64,000 nt of DNA, from NCBI GenBank assembly GCA_905234695.1, contig CAJOHZ010000021.1, positions 1 through 64,000 on the forward strand, given 5' to 3'. How positions within the stretch are numbered: the first letter of the stretch is position 1; the number at the start of each line of letters is the position of its first letter. Source of the stretch: an uncultured Bacteroidales bacterium (GTDB lineage Bacteria; Bacteroidota; Bacteroidia; Bacteroidales; P3). This document shows, piece after piece, positions 36,635-44,210 of this stretch. Position numbers and translations under genes: made by a program. Under the pieces are notes generated by a model. It made no database searches. It saw only the letters and a program-made list of their open reading frames with translations, and was not told the DNA's origin.

Positions 36635-37387
36635 CTACAGCCAGTACGTTAAACCGGCCTGCATCACCATCGTCGTGTTGTAGCGGGGGTTCAACCCTCG
36701 CTGATACTCTTTCTGTATGTCGTATACACCGTAATACCAACGCACGTCGGCACCCAGTTCCAGTTGGCGGAAGAGCATCGCGCTGACTCCTGCCCCCCAC
36801 ACAAAACCGGCGTCTTCGCGGTTGTCGCGCCGCTCGTCGAACACCACATCCTCGTCGAATGCGTTGACCTCCTCATCGCCATAGACACGCGAGGAGAGCG
36901 ACAGCGACTCGCCCGAGCGGTGGCTCGTCAGCCAGTAGCCGCCATACACGCCCCCGAACAGGCTCACCCGCACAGTTTTCCCCATGTGCAAGGCCAGCGT
37001 CAGCGGCACATTCACATATCTGTTCTCGGTCAGCGTATACGTGTAATAACGAACTGATTGCAATTGTTTTACATGATCCATACGGTAGTTCTTCTGCAAC
37101 AGCACCGCCTCGATACGCACCGAAACCCAGCGCACCGGACGGTACGTAATCTGCCCGCCGATACTGTAGCCCTCCTCATACTTGGTATACTCCATGTCCG
37201 ACATATACGACATGTCCACCACATGGTAGTTGCGGTCCTGGCCTGCCGTCAGCCCGAAGCCGAAATGGCGGAGCCGGCCGGACTGCTCCGTATGGGTGGT
37301 GCTGTCCGGTGCATCGGCCATGGGCTCACTCGCCCACCCTGCGCCGAAAACAGAGAGCAGCGCCACAATAACAATCAGTTTCTTCAT
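36635..37387 (-). CDS. Small outer-membrane beta-barrel protein
   Basis: 250 residues. Signal peptide MKKLIVIVALLSVFGAGWAS. Alternating amphipathic strands such as YEEGYSIGGQITYRPVRWVS, NVPLTLALHMGKTVRVSLFG and LELGADVRWYYGVYDIQ, with the C-terminal aromatic end MVMQAGLTYWL, fit an eight- to ten-stranded barrel of the OMP_b-brl_2 type. Cargo or partner unknown. Pairs with the S41 lipoprotein downstream. Confidence 0.75.
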   Translation of the reverse strand: MKKLIVIVALLSVFGAGWASEPMADAPDSTTHTEQSGRLRHFGFGLTAGQDRNYHVVDMSYMSDMEYTKYEEGYSIGGQITYRPVRWVSVRIEAVLLQKNYRMDHVKQLQSVRYYTYTLTENRYVNVPLTLALHMGKTVRVSLFGGVYGGYWLTSHRSGESLSLSSRVYGDEEVNAFDEDVVFDERRDNREDAGFVWGAGVSAMLFRQLELGADVRWYYGVYDIQKEYQRGLNPRYNTTMVMQAGLTYWL

Positions 37388-37394
37388 TGATATA

Positions 37395-37436
37395 AAAGTA
37401 AAAAGACAGGGCGTCGGAATGGTTCCGACGCCCTGT
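37395..37436 (-). terminator. Terminator after P5C dehydrogenase
   Basis: A perfect 14-bp stem (ACAGGGCGTCGGAA at 37406-37419, complement at 37423-37436, 3-base loop) is followed on the reverse strand by TTTTTACTTTTATA. Confidence 0.85.
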
Positions 37437-37447
37437 ACGCATGTTGA

Positions 37448-39082
37448 TTATTCAGCACTGCTGATAAAAGGATACTTGTAGTCGCGGGCGGGGTCGAAAG
37501 TCTCCTTGATGGCCTGCGGGCTGGTCCAGCGGATAAGGTTGAGGTACGAACCGGCCTTGTCGTTGGTGCCGCTGGCGCGGGCACCGCCGAAGGGCTGCTG
37601 GCCAACCACGGCTCCCGTGGGCTTGTCGTTGAAGTAGATGTTGCCGGCGGCGTTCTTCAACAGGTCGTAGCCTGCACGCAGGGCCTTGCGGTCGCTGGCG
37701 AAGATGGCACCCGTGAGGGCATAAGGCGAAGTGGTGTCGCACAGCTGGCAGGTCTTCTCATAGTCCTTGTCTTCATAGACATAGATGGTGATGATGGGGC
37801 CAAAGATTTCTTCGCACATCGACTTGTAGTCGGGTTTCTTAGCCAGGATGACGGTGGGCTCGACGAACCAGCCTTTCTTCTTGTCGCACTTGCCGCCGAA
37901 AATCACCTCGGCATCCTTGCTCTTCTTGGCGTGGTCGATATAGTTCTTGCAGTTGTCGAAAGATGCCTCGTCGATAACGGCGTTGACGAAGGCGCTGAAG
38001 TCGCGCACGTCGCCCATCTTGATTTCTTTCAGCATGCGGCCAATAATCTTCTCGACCTTGGGCCACATGGAGGCGGGCACGTATGCGCGGCTGGCTGCCG
38101 AGCACTTCTGGCCCTGGAACTCGAAGGCGCCACGGACGATGGCGGTAGCCACCTGGTCGGGGTCGGCACTTTTGTGGACCATGATGAAGTCCTTGCCCCC
38201 GGTCTCGCCGACAATCTTGGGATAGCTCTTATACTTGTCGATATTCTGGCCGATGGTTTTCCAGAACCCCTTGAAGGTGGCGGTGGAACCTGTGAAGTGG
38301 ACACCGGCGAGGTTCTCGTCGGCGAAAGCCACCTTGCCGATGAGGGCACCGCTGCCGGGGAGGAAGTTGACCACACCGTCGGGAAGACCGGCCTCCTTGT
38401 AGATTTTCATCAGCAGGTAGTTGGAAAGCATGGCGGTGGTAGAGGGCTTCCAGATGCAGACATTGCCCATCAGCACGGGGCTCATGCAGAGGTTGGAGGC
38501 GATGGAGGTGAAGTTGAAGGGGGTGATGGCGAACACGAAACCCTCCAAGGGACGATAAACGCAATAGTTCAGCGTGCCCTTGTCGCTGCAAGGCTGGTCG
38601 CTGTAAATCTGGCTGGCGTAGTGGGCATTGTAGCGAAGGAAGTCGCAGAGCTCGCAAGCGCTGTCAATTTCTGCCTGCATGGTGGTCTTGCCCTGGCCCA
38701 GCATCGTGGCAGCGTTGATGAGCCAACGGTATTTGCCGCTGATGAGAGTGGCGATCTTCAACATGACGCTGGCACGGTCAATCCAGGGAGTCTCGGCCCA
38801 TTCCTTCTGAGCCTTCATGGCGGCGGCGATAGCGTTCTTGACTTCCTTCTCGCCTACCTTGTGGTAGCGGGCGAGGACGTGGTGATTCTCGGTAGGCATG
38901 ACGATTTCGCCCATATCCTTGGTCTTGATTTCCTTGCCACCGATGATGGCGGGAATCTCGGTCACCTTGCCATAGAGTTCATCAAGAGCCTTGCGGATTT
39001 CCTTACGCTCGGCGCTGCCGGGCTTGTAACCCAATACCGGTTCGTTCTCCGGCTTCGGGAAAGAGAAGATTGTGTTGTTCAT
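37448..39082 (-). CDS. L-glutamate gamma-semialdehyde (1-pyrroline-5-carboxylate) dehydrogenase
   Basis: 544 residues, typical of stand-alone P5C dehydrogenase. It oxidises glutamate semialdehyde to glutamate with NAD. Visible ALDH marks: VFAITPFNFTSIASNLCMSP, GSGALIGKVAFADENLAGVH followed by FTGST, KIVGETGGKDFIMVHKSADP (catalytic Glu) and FEFQGQKCSAASRAYVP (catalytic Cys). The last step of proline catabolism; no proline dehydrogenase gene is in the window. Own promoter at 39146 and strong terminator at 37395. Confidence 0.93.
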   Translation of the reverse strand: MNNTIFSFPKPENEPVLGYKPGSAERKEIRKALDELYGKVTEIPAIIGGKEIKTKDMGEIVMPTENHHVLARYHKVGEKEVKNAIAAAMKAQKEWAETPWIDRASVMLKIATLISGKYRWLINAATMLGQGKTTMQAEIDSACELCDFLRYNAHYASQIYSDQPCSDKGTLNYCVYRPLEGFVFAITPFNFTSIASNLCMSPVLMGNVCIWKPSTTAMLSNYLLMKIYKEAGLPDGVVNFLPGSGALIGKVAFADENLAGVHFTGSTATFKGFWKTIGQNIDKYKSYPKIVGETGGKDFIMVHKSADPDQVATAIVRGAFEFQGQKCSAASRAYVPASMWPKVEKIIGRMLKEIKMGDVRDFSAFVNAVIDEASFDNCKNYIDHAKKSKDAEVIFGGKCDKKKGWFVEPTVILAKKPDYKSMCEEIFGPIITIYVYEDKDYEKTCQLCDTTSPYALTGAIFASDRKALRAGYDLLKNAAGNIYFNDKPTGAVVGQQPFGGARASGTNDKAGSYLNLIRWTSPQAIKETFDPARDYKYPFISSAE

Positions 39083-39145
39083 AATGCTGTGTGTTTTGTG
39101 TTTTTATTCAAGAGTACGTCGCTGGACATAGTCCAGTTCGAACTG

Positions 39146-39153
39146 CAAAGATA
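39146..39153 (-). promoter_or_regulatory. -7 element for P5C dehydrogenase
   Basis: Reverse-strand TATCTTTG, 64 bases before the ATG. A perfect small hairpin (CTGGAC ATA GTCCAG, 39122-39136) lies in the leader. Confidence 0.7.
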
Positions 39154-39256
39154 CAAATATTTTCCGAATCAAACAGCCTTTCTGGAAAAAATTCCCCGAA
39201 AAACTATCCATTGCGTTATTAATAAGCTCCCCCCTCCCCTTATATCACAGTCATGT
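39154..39256 (-). repeat. Promoter-hairpin cassette, copy 1
   Basis: Contains AACAGCCTTTC, a degenerate hairpin with CCCCGAAA, and CCATTGCGTTATTAATAAGC followed by CTCCCCCCTCCCCTTATATCAC. Copy 2 at 39819 shares almost the whole order of bases. It separates P5C dehydrogenase from the hypothetical gene upstream. Confidence 0.7.
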
Positions 39257-39259
39257 CTT

Positions 39260-39733
39260 TTATCTAGAGCCTGGCATATCGCCCAACCATCCATGGCCGA
39301 GGTCCCAATGCTCGTCATAGACAAATTCAAAGTAAGGCAGCGAGAACTCTTGTTCTATAAGTTCAGTGAGTTCGTCTTGTATAGGCTCTGCCCAATGACC
39401 AACGAGGACAATGAACTTATCGATTGTCCAAGTGACGCGACCACGTGGAATCTGAATGTAGTCGCCCTTGAATTTAGTTTCTGAATGCTTGGCTTGTGCT
39501 CTAAAATACTCTTTGGCCCACACCTGACGATGCAAATGTGGATAATTGATGAAAGGCTTTCCTTTCTCAGCGGCCTCCTCCACCTCTCGTGGAGTCAGCT
39601 CTTTTTTGCGCACTCCGAAAAGGGTGTGGTCTTCGGGGTCGTACCAGAAAATTCCCACGCAAGGCATTTGCTCGTCAAACGAACGCATATCGTCCATCTG
39701 CGCTTTATGTTGTTCCTCTGTCAAGTTTGTCAT
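39260..39733 (-). CDS. Hypothetical cytoplasmic protein
   Basis: 157 residues, no signal peptide or membrane segment. Features: MDDMRSFDEQMPCVGIFWYD, a DPEDHTLFGVRKKELTPREV segment, a His-rich FINYPHLHRQVW and a run of aromatic residues near the C-terminus (LPYFEFVYDEHWDLGHGWLG). It reads like a conserved small enzyme or binding protein, but I recognise no family. Own promoter at 39811; flanked on both sides by the promoter-hairpin repeat. Confidence 0.7.
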   Translation of the reverse strand: MTNLTEEQHKAQMDDMRSFDEQMPCVGIFWYDPEDHTLFGVRKKELTPREVEEAAEKGKPFINYPHLHRQVWAKEYFRAQAKHSETKFKGDYIQIPRGRVTWTIDKFIVLVGHWAEPIQDELTELIEQEFSLPYFEFVYDEHWDLGHGWLGDMPGSR

Positions 39734-39810
39734 AATCCAAGTAATGTTATAATATTTGTGTGCAAGCTTGTTCCTCGCCAGTATAGGATATGTCGCTATT
39801 TTCCAATTTG

Positions 39811-39818
39811 CAAAGATA
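39811..39818 (-). promoter_or_regulatory. -7 element for the hypothetical gene
   Basis: Reverse-strand TATCTTTG, 78 bases upstream of ATG 39733, adjacent to hairpin cassette copy 2. Confidence 0.65.
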
Positions 39819-39920
39819 CGATTTTTTTACAAAACAAACAGCCTTTCGGGGATTTTTTTCCCCGAAAGGCTGTCCATTGCATTATTAAAAAACTCCCCCT
39901 CCCCTTATATCACAATCATG
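39819..39920 (-). repeat. Promoter-hairpin cassette, copy 2
   Basis: The best-preserved copy: a strong hairpin with stem AGCCTTTCGGGG / CCCCGAAAGGCT around a T-rich loop, then TCCATTGCATTATTAAAAAA, CTCCCCCTCCCCTTATATCAC and AATCATG. It extends into the 604-base gap 39734-40337, which otherwise holds the 11-bp-array element and the terminator of the LRR gene. Confidence 0.75.
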
Positions 39921-40054
39921 ATGAAGATTATTTTCTCAGCAAGGAATCTCATGGGATATACAATAGTCATCGTCAATATTGGGGAACATTTGACAAGCAA
40001 TTCTGTTTAATCTGCAAAAAACTGTCAAGCGATTTCAGGAAAACACACGTCGGA

Positions 40055-40251
40055 GTAGTCCCGCACTTCCTTCGGTGTGGCCTCGGTGAAACTTCGGTGA
40101 AATTTTTGTGATCTTCCCATGATCTTCCCATGATCTTCCCATGATCCTCCCATGATCTTCCCATGATCTTCCCATCGATGATGGGAGGAATATGGGAAGA
40201 ATTCGGGTGGAATTTGCCGGTCACTCCGACACCACATAAAAGGAGCAGCGA
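40055..40251 (+). repeat. 11-bp-array element, copy 1 (six units)
   Basis: Begins AGTCCCGCACTTCCTTCGGT, then two TTCGGTGAAA-type repeats, then six units of ATGATCTTCCC (the fourth reads ATGATCCTCCC). A hairpin CCCATCGATGATGGG and a single ATATGGGAAGAATTCGGGTG that can pair with any unit follow. It ends CACATAAAAGGAGCAGCG. A second copy lies at 61849. The reverse strand is open but reads only G-R-S-W-E-D-H-G-K-I-M repeats, so I do not call a gene. Confidence 0.8.
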
Positions 40252-40269
40252 ACCCACTGCGAGACTACA

Positions 40270-40314
40270 AAAACAACAAAGGGGCACCTCTCAAAAATAG
40301 AGGGTGCCCCTTTA
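40270..40314 (-). terminator. Terminator after the LRR surface protein
   Basis: AAAGGGGCACCTCT pairs with AGAGGGTGCCCCTTT across a short A-rich loop; on the reverse strand a T-rich stretch follows. Shares its stem with the terminators at 7808 and 30715. Confidence 0.7.
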
Positions 40315-40337
40315 TGATGAACAAAAAACTTCGCAGA

Positions 40338-42044
40338 TTACCTTATCACCACCACCTTGCAGGCGGGGTAGTTCCCGACCTTGATGAGGTAAGTGCCCGA
40401 TGCTGGCACATTGAATTGTACGGGCGTACCCCCGTGCATCTCTTCACTCTTCCGTGTGGCCAGCAGGCGGCCTGTGGCATCATACAGCATCACTGGCATA
40501 CCATCGGCCCCCTCGACGACTATCTGCCCGTCATGGACGTAAATCTTGGCATCGATTGTCATCACATCGTCGATGGCATTGCCACCGACATAAATAGTGT
40601 CGTGGATATAGATGGTATCGAAGATGTATCGATTAAGGTAGATCGTGTCGTATATGTAGTTGTTAACAGTATCGTGGAAGTAATTATTGATAGTATCATG
40701 AATATAGACAGTATCGTGAATAAAGACCGTATCAAGGATAGCTTGTGCATAGTAAGCCGTAATCAACGTATCTTGTGTCACCACAAGGGAACGAAGATTG
40801 TCGGTAATGCCGTCGCTCCAATTCGTAAAACGATACCCTGTGTTTGATACCGCATTGACAACGGCCGTCGGAGTCTGACATGTGGGGTGGATAAGAATGA
40901 CTACACCTCCCATAGTAGAGTCAGAAGAGATTGCATTGAATGAAGGCCCTGCTGCTTCTACGAAATTTGAAAAGTAATTCCACCGCGAGTAATAAGACAT
41001 CGCACTACCACAGGGAATGTTTACGGGAATTGTTGATTGAACTCCATTGAATGAAGTTGTTTCCAATGTTGGTGCTACCGATCCCAAACATGTTATTGAT
41101 GTCAAGCCGCTACAATTTCTAAAAGCATAACTTCCAATATTAGTGACAGAACTGCCAATAGTTACGGAGGTCAACCCAATGCAATTTCTAAAGGCATAAT
41201 TTCCAATGCTGATGACGGAATCACCAATAGTGACGGATGTAAGTCCGATGCACCCAGAGAAGGCGTAATTTCCAAGACTGGTGACAGCTCTAGGAATGAA
41301 TGTTGAGCCTCCTAATCCAATATATGATATTAATTGTGTTTTAGTTGAATCCGTGTAAATGAAATCGCCATCAGTGATTCCATTCATATTTGTTGCTCCC
41401 CATGGACTTCCTGAAGCAATGCCATGATATTCAATATGACGTACACCGTGAAATGCATTACTGCCAATATTGGTAACAGAATTGGGGATAGAAATAGAGG
41501 CCAGTCCTGCACAACTATAAAAAGCATTGCTTCCTATATTGGTAACAGTATTTGGAATGATGAGAACTCCGGACAACTGGCTACATCCATAGAAAGCGTA
41601 TTGGCCAATGCTAGTAATCATATTAGGAAGGGAGAGAATCCCCGTAAGTCCACTACAGTTATAGAAAGCGTAATCTCCAATGCTGGTAACCGAGTTGGGA
41701 ATTGTGACGGAAGTCAATCCGCTACACCCCGAGAAAACGCGATTCCTAATACTTGTGACAGTGCTAGGAATAGTAATTGAGGTAAGTCCACTACAATCCC
41801 GAAAAGCACCTTCACAGATGTAGGAAACAGAATAGGTACGTCCCATATATGAAACACTATCGGGAAGGATAAGATTCCCTGTAGGCATTGTATATCCAGA
41901 CCATCCCGGATTAGTACCGTCAGCTGGATATGTCAACACTACACTATTACCAAGGCTTCCATTATTATAGTTATAGTACAACCTCTGCCCACTTGGTGCG
42001 ACGTCATAAAAGTCGTAGGCTTTTACACTTTGCGGAATCGCCAT
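40338..42044 (-). CDS. BspA-like leucine-rich-repeat T9SS surface protein, N-terminus shifted
   Basis: 568 codons from ATG 42044. Residues about 75-335 are LRR_5/BspA-type repeats (SGLTSVTIPNSVTSIGDYAF and variants, about ten copies). One divergent B-repeat follows (GYRFTNWSDGITDNLRSLVV), then a stalk of about seven H-D-T-(V/I)-Y-type repeats (about 440-490). The type A sorting domain is KIYVHDGQIVVEGADGMPVM to GTYLIKVGNYPACKVVVIR. The frame lacks a signal peptide, but 43 bases upstream in another frame an ATG opens MKQKLSLLSILLMA. Removing one A from the AAA at the junction would give ...LLMAMAIPQSVKA-YDF, a good signal peptide. The sorting domain carries an inserted E-M-H-G-G-T-P-V-Q from the palindromic element. 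AT-richer than most neighbours. Confidence 0.85.
   Translation of the reverse strand: MAIPQSVKAYDFYDVAPSGQRLYYNYNNGSLGNSVVLTYPADGTNPGWSGYTMPTGNLILPDSVSYMGRTYSVSYICEGAFRDCSGLTSITIPSTVTSIRNRVFSGCSGLTSVTIPNSVTSIGDYAFYNCSGLTGILSLPNMITSIGQYAFYGCSQLSGVLIIPNTVTNIGSNAFYSCAGLASISIPNSVTNIGSNAFHGVRHIEYHGIASGSPWGATNMNGITDGDFIYTDSTKTQLISYIGLGGSTFIPRAVTSLGNYAFSGCIGLTSVTIGDSVISIGNYAFRNCIGLTSVTIGSSVTNIGSYAFRNCSGLTSITCLGSVAPTLETTSFNGVQSTIPVNIPCGSAMSYYSRWNYFSNFVEAAGPSFNAISSDSTMGGVVILIHPTCQTPTAVVNAVSNTGYRFTNWSDGITDNLRSLVVTQDTLITAYYAQAILDTVFIHDTVYIHDTINNYFHDTVNNYIYDTIYLNRYIFDTIYIHDTIYVGGNAIDDVMTIDAKIYVHDGQIVVEGADGMPVMLYDATGRLLATRKSEEMHGGTPVQFNVPASGTYLIKVGNYPACKVVVIR
40416..40440 (-). repeat. Palindromic element inside the sorting domain of the LRR protein
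   Basis: Reverse strand: ATGCACGGGGGTACGCCCGT then ACAA, read as M-H-G-G-T-P-V-Q in the same frame as the mpl and HD copies. Confidence 0.6.
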
Positions 42045-42087
42045 TTGCCATCAACAGGATGGAGAGAAGGGATAATTTCTGTTTCAT
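42045..42087 (-). other. Detached signal-peptide start of the LRR protein
   Basis: ATG at 42087 encodes MKQKLSLLSILLMA and then runs out of frame with the LRR protein by one base (14 codons plus one A). The junction on the gene strand reads GATGGCAAATGGCG. This places a +1 shift in an A triplet. Confidence 0.7.
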
Positions 42088-42156
42088 ACTGTCTTAAAAT
42101 ATACATTTCGAGTATAAATATTTTCTCGGTAAATCATTCCTTGCGGTTTGCGACTG

Positions 42157-42164
42157 CAAAAATA
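42157..42164 (-). promoter_or_regulatory. -7 element for the LRR surface protein
   Basis: Reverse-strand TATTTTTG, 70 bases upstream of ATG 42087, which supports 42087 as the original start. Confidence 0.65.
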
Positions 42165-42232
42165 CAAACTTTTTCTGAAACAGATAGTCTTTCGGAGAAA
42201 AATTTCCCCGAAAACTGTTATTTTGCCTATAC
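42165..42232 (-). repeat. Promoter-hairpin cassette, copy 3 (diverged)
   Basis: Shares AGTCTTTCGG, ATTTCCCCGAAAACTGTTAT and the adjacency to a reverse -7 box with copies 1 and 2, but the 3' part differs. With the promoter at 42329 it accounts for most of the 331-base gap 42045-42375. Confidence 0.5.
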
Positions 42233-42328
42233 AATCTTCCGATTTCCCTAGATACCTATCACCTTTCCCAATTGGGCATGAAAAGCAAGTTTTTTTACGA
42301 AAAAAGTCTGTTTATCGGAAATAATGCG

Positions 42329-42336
42329 TATTTTTG
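42329..42336 (+). promoter_or_regulatory. -7 element for the small lipoprotein
   Basis: TATTTTTG, 40 bases before ATG 42376. Confidence 0.65.
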
Positions 42337-42375
42337 CAGTTCAAAAGCATTATTCATCATCAAACAACAACCACA

Positions 42376-42825
42376 ATGAAGAGATTAAGTATCATCGCTT
42401 TGTGCTTCGCCACGTTAGCCTTTGCCTCCTGCAGTTCCCTGTCAGGTTCCTCGTCTAGCGAGAGCGCTGCCAAGACCAGCGGCCGCAACACCGCCACCGC
42501 CATTCTCTCTCTCTACAACTCTTACCGCGCTACCGGCAACGTGTCGCTCAACAACGCCACAAACCTCACCAATGCCTTGGTGCTGGCCTCGGGATACAGC
42601 AACATGCGCGCCAACAGCTCCAACCCTGAATACCGCAAGGCTTTCGCCGCGGGCATGGTCTCCGCCGGTACCGGTCTTATCACCGCCGCCAATGTCGAGA
42701 CAGTCATCGGCACAATGAACAACCTGACGGGGCTCAACGTCAACGCCGCCACCATCTCCAACAGCGTCAACACGGCCACCGCCATCATCCAGCTGCTGCA
42801 GGTGCTCGGAACCCCGGCGCAATAG
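42376..42825 (+). CDS. Small Ala/Ser/Asn-rich lipoprotein
   Basis: 149 residues from ATG 42376. The signal MKRLSIIALCFATLAFASCS carries a lipobox (A-F-A-S-C, Cys 19), then a Ser-rich linker. The rest is helical and rich in Ala, Asn and Ser (TATAILSLYNSYRATGNVSL, AGMVSAGTGLITAANVETVI). No motif recognised. Single-gene unit with its own promoter and a strong terminator at 42842. Confidence 0.7.
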   Translation: MKRLSIIALCFATLAFASCSSLSGSSSSESAAKTSGRNTATAILSLYNSYRATGNVSLNNATNLTNALVLASGYSNMRANSSNPEYRKAFAAGMVSAGTGLITAANVETVIGTMNNLTGLNVNAATISNSVNTATAIIQLLQVLGTPAQ

Positions 42826-42841
42826 TCGTAAACAATCCTAT

Positions 42842-42880
42842 AACAAAAAAGTGCAGTCCATAAGGCTGCACTTTTTTGTT
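42842..42880. terminator. Bidirectional terminator between the lipoprotein and folC
   Basis: AACAAAAAAGTGCAG and CTGCACTTTTTTGTT form a perfect 15-bp stem around a 9-base loop with A and T tracts on both sides, serving the convergent genes. Confidence 0.85.
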
Positions 42881-42897
42881 ATATCACATGCCCACCC

Positions 42898-44208
42898 TCA
42901 ACTGAGGGCGTCGGCGACGAGGAAGATGCTTCCGGTGACGAGCACCACATCACTCACAGGGTCAGCAGCCTCCCGGGCGGCAGCCATCGCCTCTTTCACC
43001 GTTGGAAACGCCTCGCCCGCCATTCCCAATTCCGCGGCAGCGGCCGTCAGCTGTTCCACGGGCAGGCCGCGCGGCACGCTAGGCCTCGTATAGTAGTAGG
43101 TCACCCGCTCCTGCGGGAGCATCTTTAATATCGTGCGGAAGTCTTTGTCGTTCACACAGCCATAGACCAGATGCAGATGATGGTAGGGCATCTCCGACAG
43201 CCGCTGCAGCATGGCGCGGATGCCATCGGCGTTGTGAGCCGTCTCGCATATCGTCAACGGATGTTCGCCGATACGTTCCCAGCGGCCGTGCAGGCCCGTC
43301 CGGGCCACCACGCCGGCAATGCCCGCCGCCACCTGTTCGTCTGCAAAGCGGTAGCCCGCCTCGGGCAACAACTCCAACGCCTGGAACAGCGTCGCCAGGT
43401 TGTGCAACTGGTAACTCCCCGCCAACGGACTGGTCAGTCCCTCACGGAACAAGACTCCATCGCGCAGCACCGAGAAATGCAATTCTGTATTGTCCAACCG
43501 AGGGCGTGACGGAACGTCCTCCACCACGCGGTAGCGGTCGTCGGCGAAATGCACGGGTGTGCCGCATTCCGCCGCCTTGCGTTCAAAGACGGGTCGCGTC
43601 TCGGGGTGGCTCTCGCCCACCACCAACAGGGCTCCGGGCTTGAAGATGCCAGCCTTCTCGCCGGCAATCTTGGCCAATGTGTCACCCAAGAATTGCGTAT
43701 GGTCGAATCCGATATTGGTCACGATGCACATGTCGGGCTGGATGACGTTGGTGCTGTCCAGCCGTCCACCCATGCCCACTTCCACCACCGCCACATCCAC
43801 CCGCTCGCGGGCGAAGTAGTCGAATGCCAGCCCCACGGTCATCTCGAAGAAACTCATGTCGAGTGTCTGCATGAAGGCCTTGTGCCGCTCCACGAAATCC
43901 ACCACGGTCTCCTCTCCTATCATCGCGCCATTGATGCGTATGCGCTCGCGGAAGTCGACCAAATGCGGCGATGTGTACAGCCCCACTTTGTAGCCCGCCT
44001 GCTGCAATATCGAGGCCAGCAGGTGCGACACCGACCCCTTTCCGTTGGTGCCGGCCACATGGATGCTCTTAAATTTCGTCTCGGGATTGCCCAGATGCGC
44101 CATCAGACGCACCGTGTTTCCGATATCTGCCTTGTAGGCCGCCTGCCCCACACGGTGGTACATCGGCAGGCTGTTGAAGAGATAGTCCAGCGTTTCGCGG
44201 TAGGTCAT
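42898..44208 (-). CDS. folC: Folylpolyglutamate synthase/dihydrofolate synthase FolC
   Basis: 436 residues from ATG 44208 (MTYRETLDYLFNSLPMYHRV), two bases after the stop of the upstream barrel gene; an earlier in-frame ATG overlaps that gene and was rejected. Mur-ligase-type ATP loop HVAGTNGKGSVSHLLASILQ, LYTSPHLVDFRERIRING, EVGMGGRLDSTN, TNIGFDHTQFLGDTLAKIAG and the C-terminal ICETAHNADGIRAM are intact. It adds glutamate to folates. It shares the reverse operon with the TPR and barrel genes. Confidence 0.92.
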   Translation of the reverse strand: MTYRETLDYLFNSLPMYHRVGQAAYKADIGNTVRLMAHLGNPETKFKSIHVAGTNGKGSVSHLLASILQQAGYKVGLYTSPHLVDFRERIRINGAMIGEETVVDFVERHKAFMQTLDMSFFEMTVGLAFDYFARERVDVAVVEVGMGGRLDSTNVIQPDMCIVTNIGFDHTQFLGDTLAKIAGEKAGIFKPGALLVVGESHPETRPVFERKAAECGTPVHFADDRYRVVEDVPSRPRLDNTELHFSVLRDGVLFREGLTSPLAGSYQLHNLATLFQALELLPEAGYRFADEQVAAGIAGVVARTGLHGRWERIGEHPLTICETAHNADGIRAMLQRLSEMPYHHLHLVYGCVNDKDFRTILKMLPQERVTYYYTRPSVPRGLPVEQLTAAAAELGMAGEAFPTVKEAMAAAREAADPVSDVVLVTGSIFLVADALS

Positions 44209-44210
44209 CG

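Noticed and set aside
40055-40170. CRISPR array at the ATGATCTTCCC units
   Set aside because: Units are 11 bases and directly adjacent with no spacers, and no cas genes are present.
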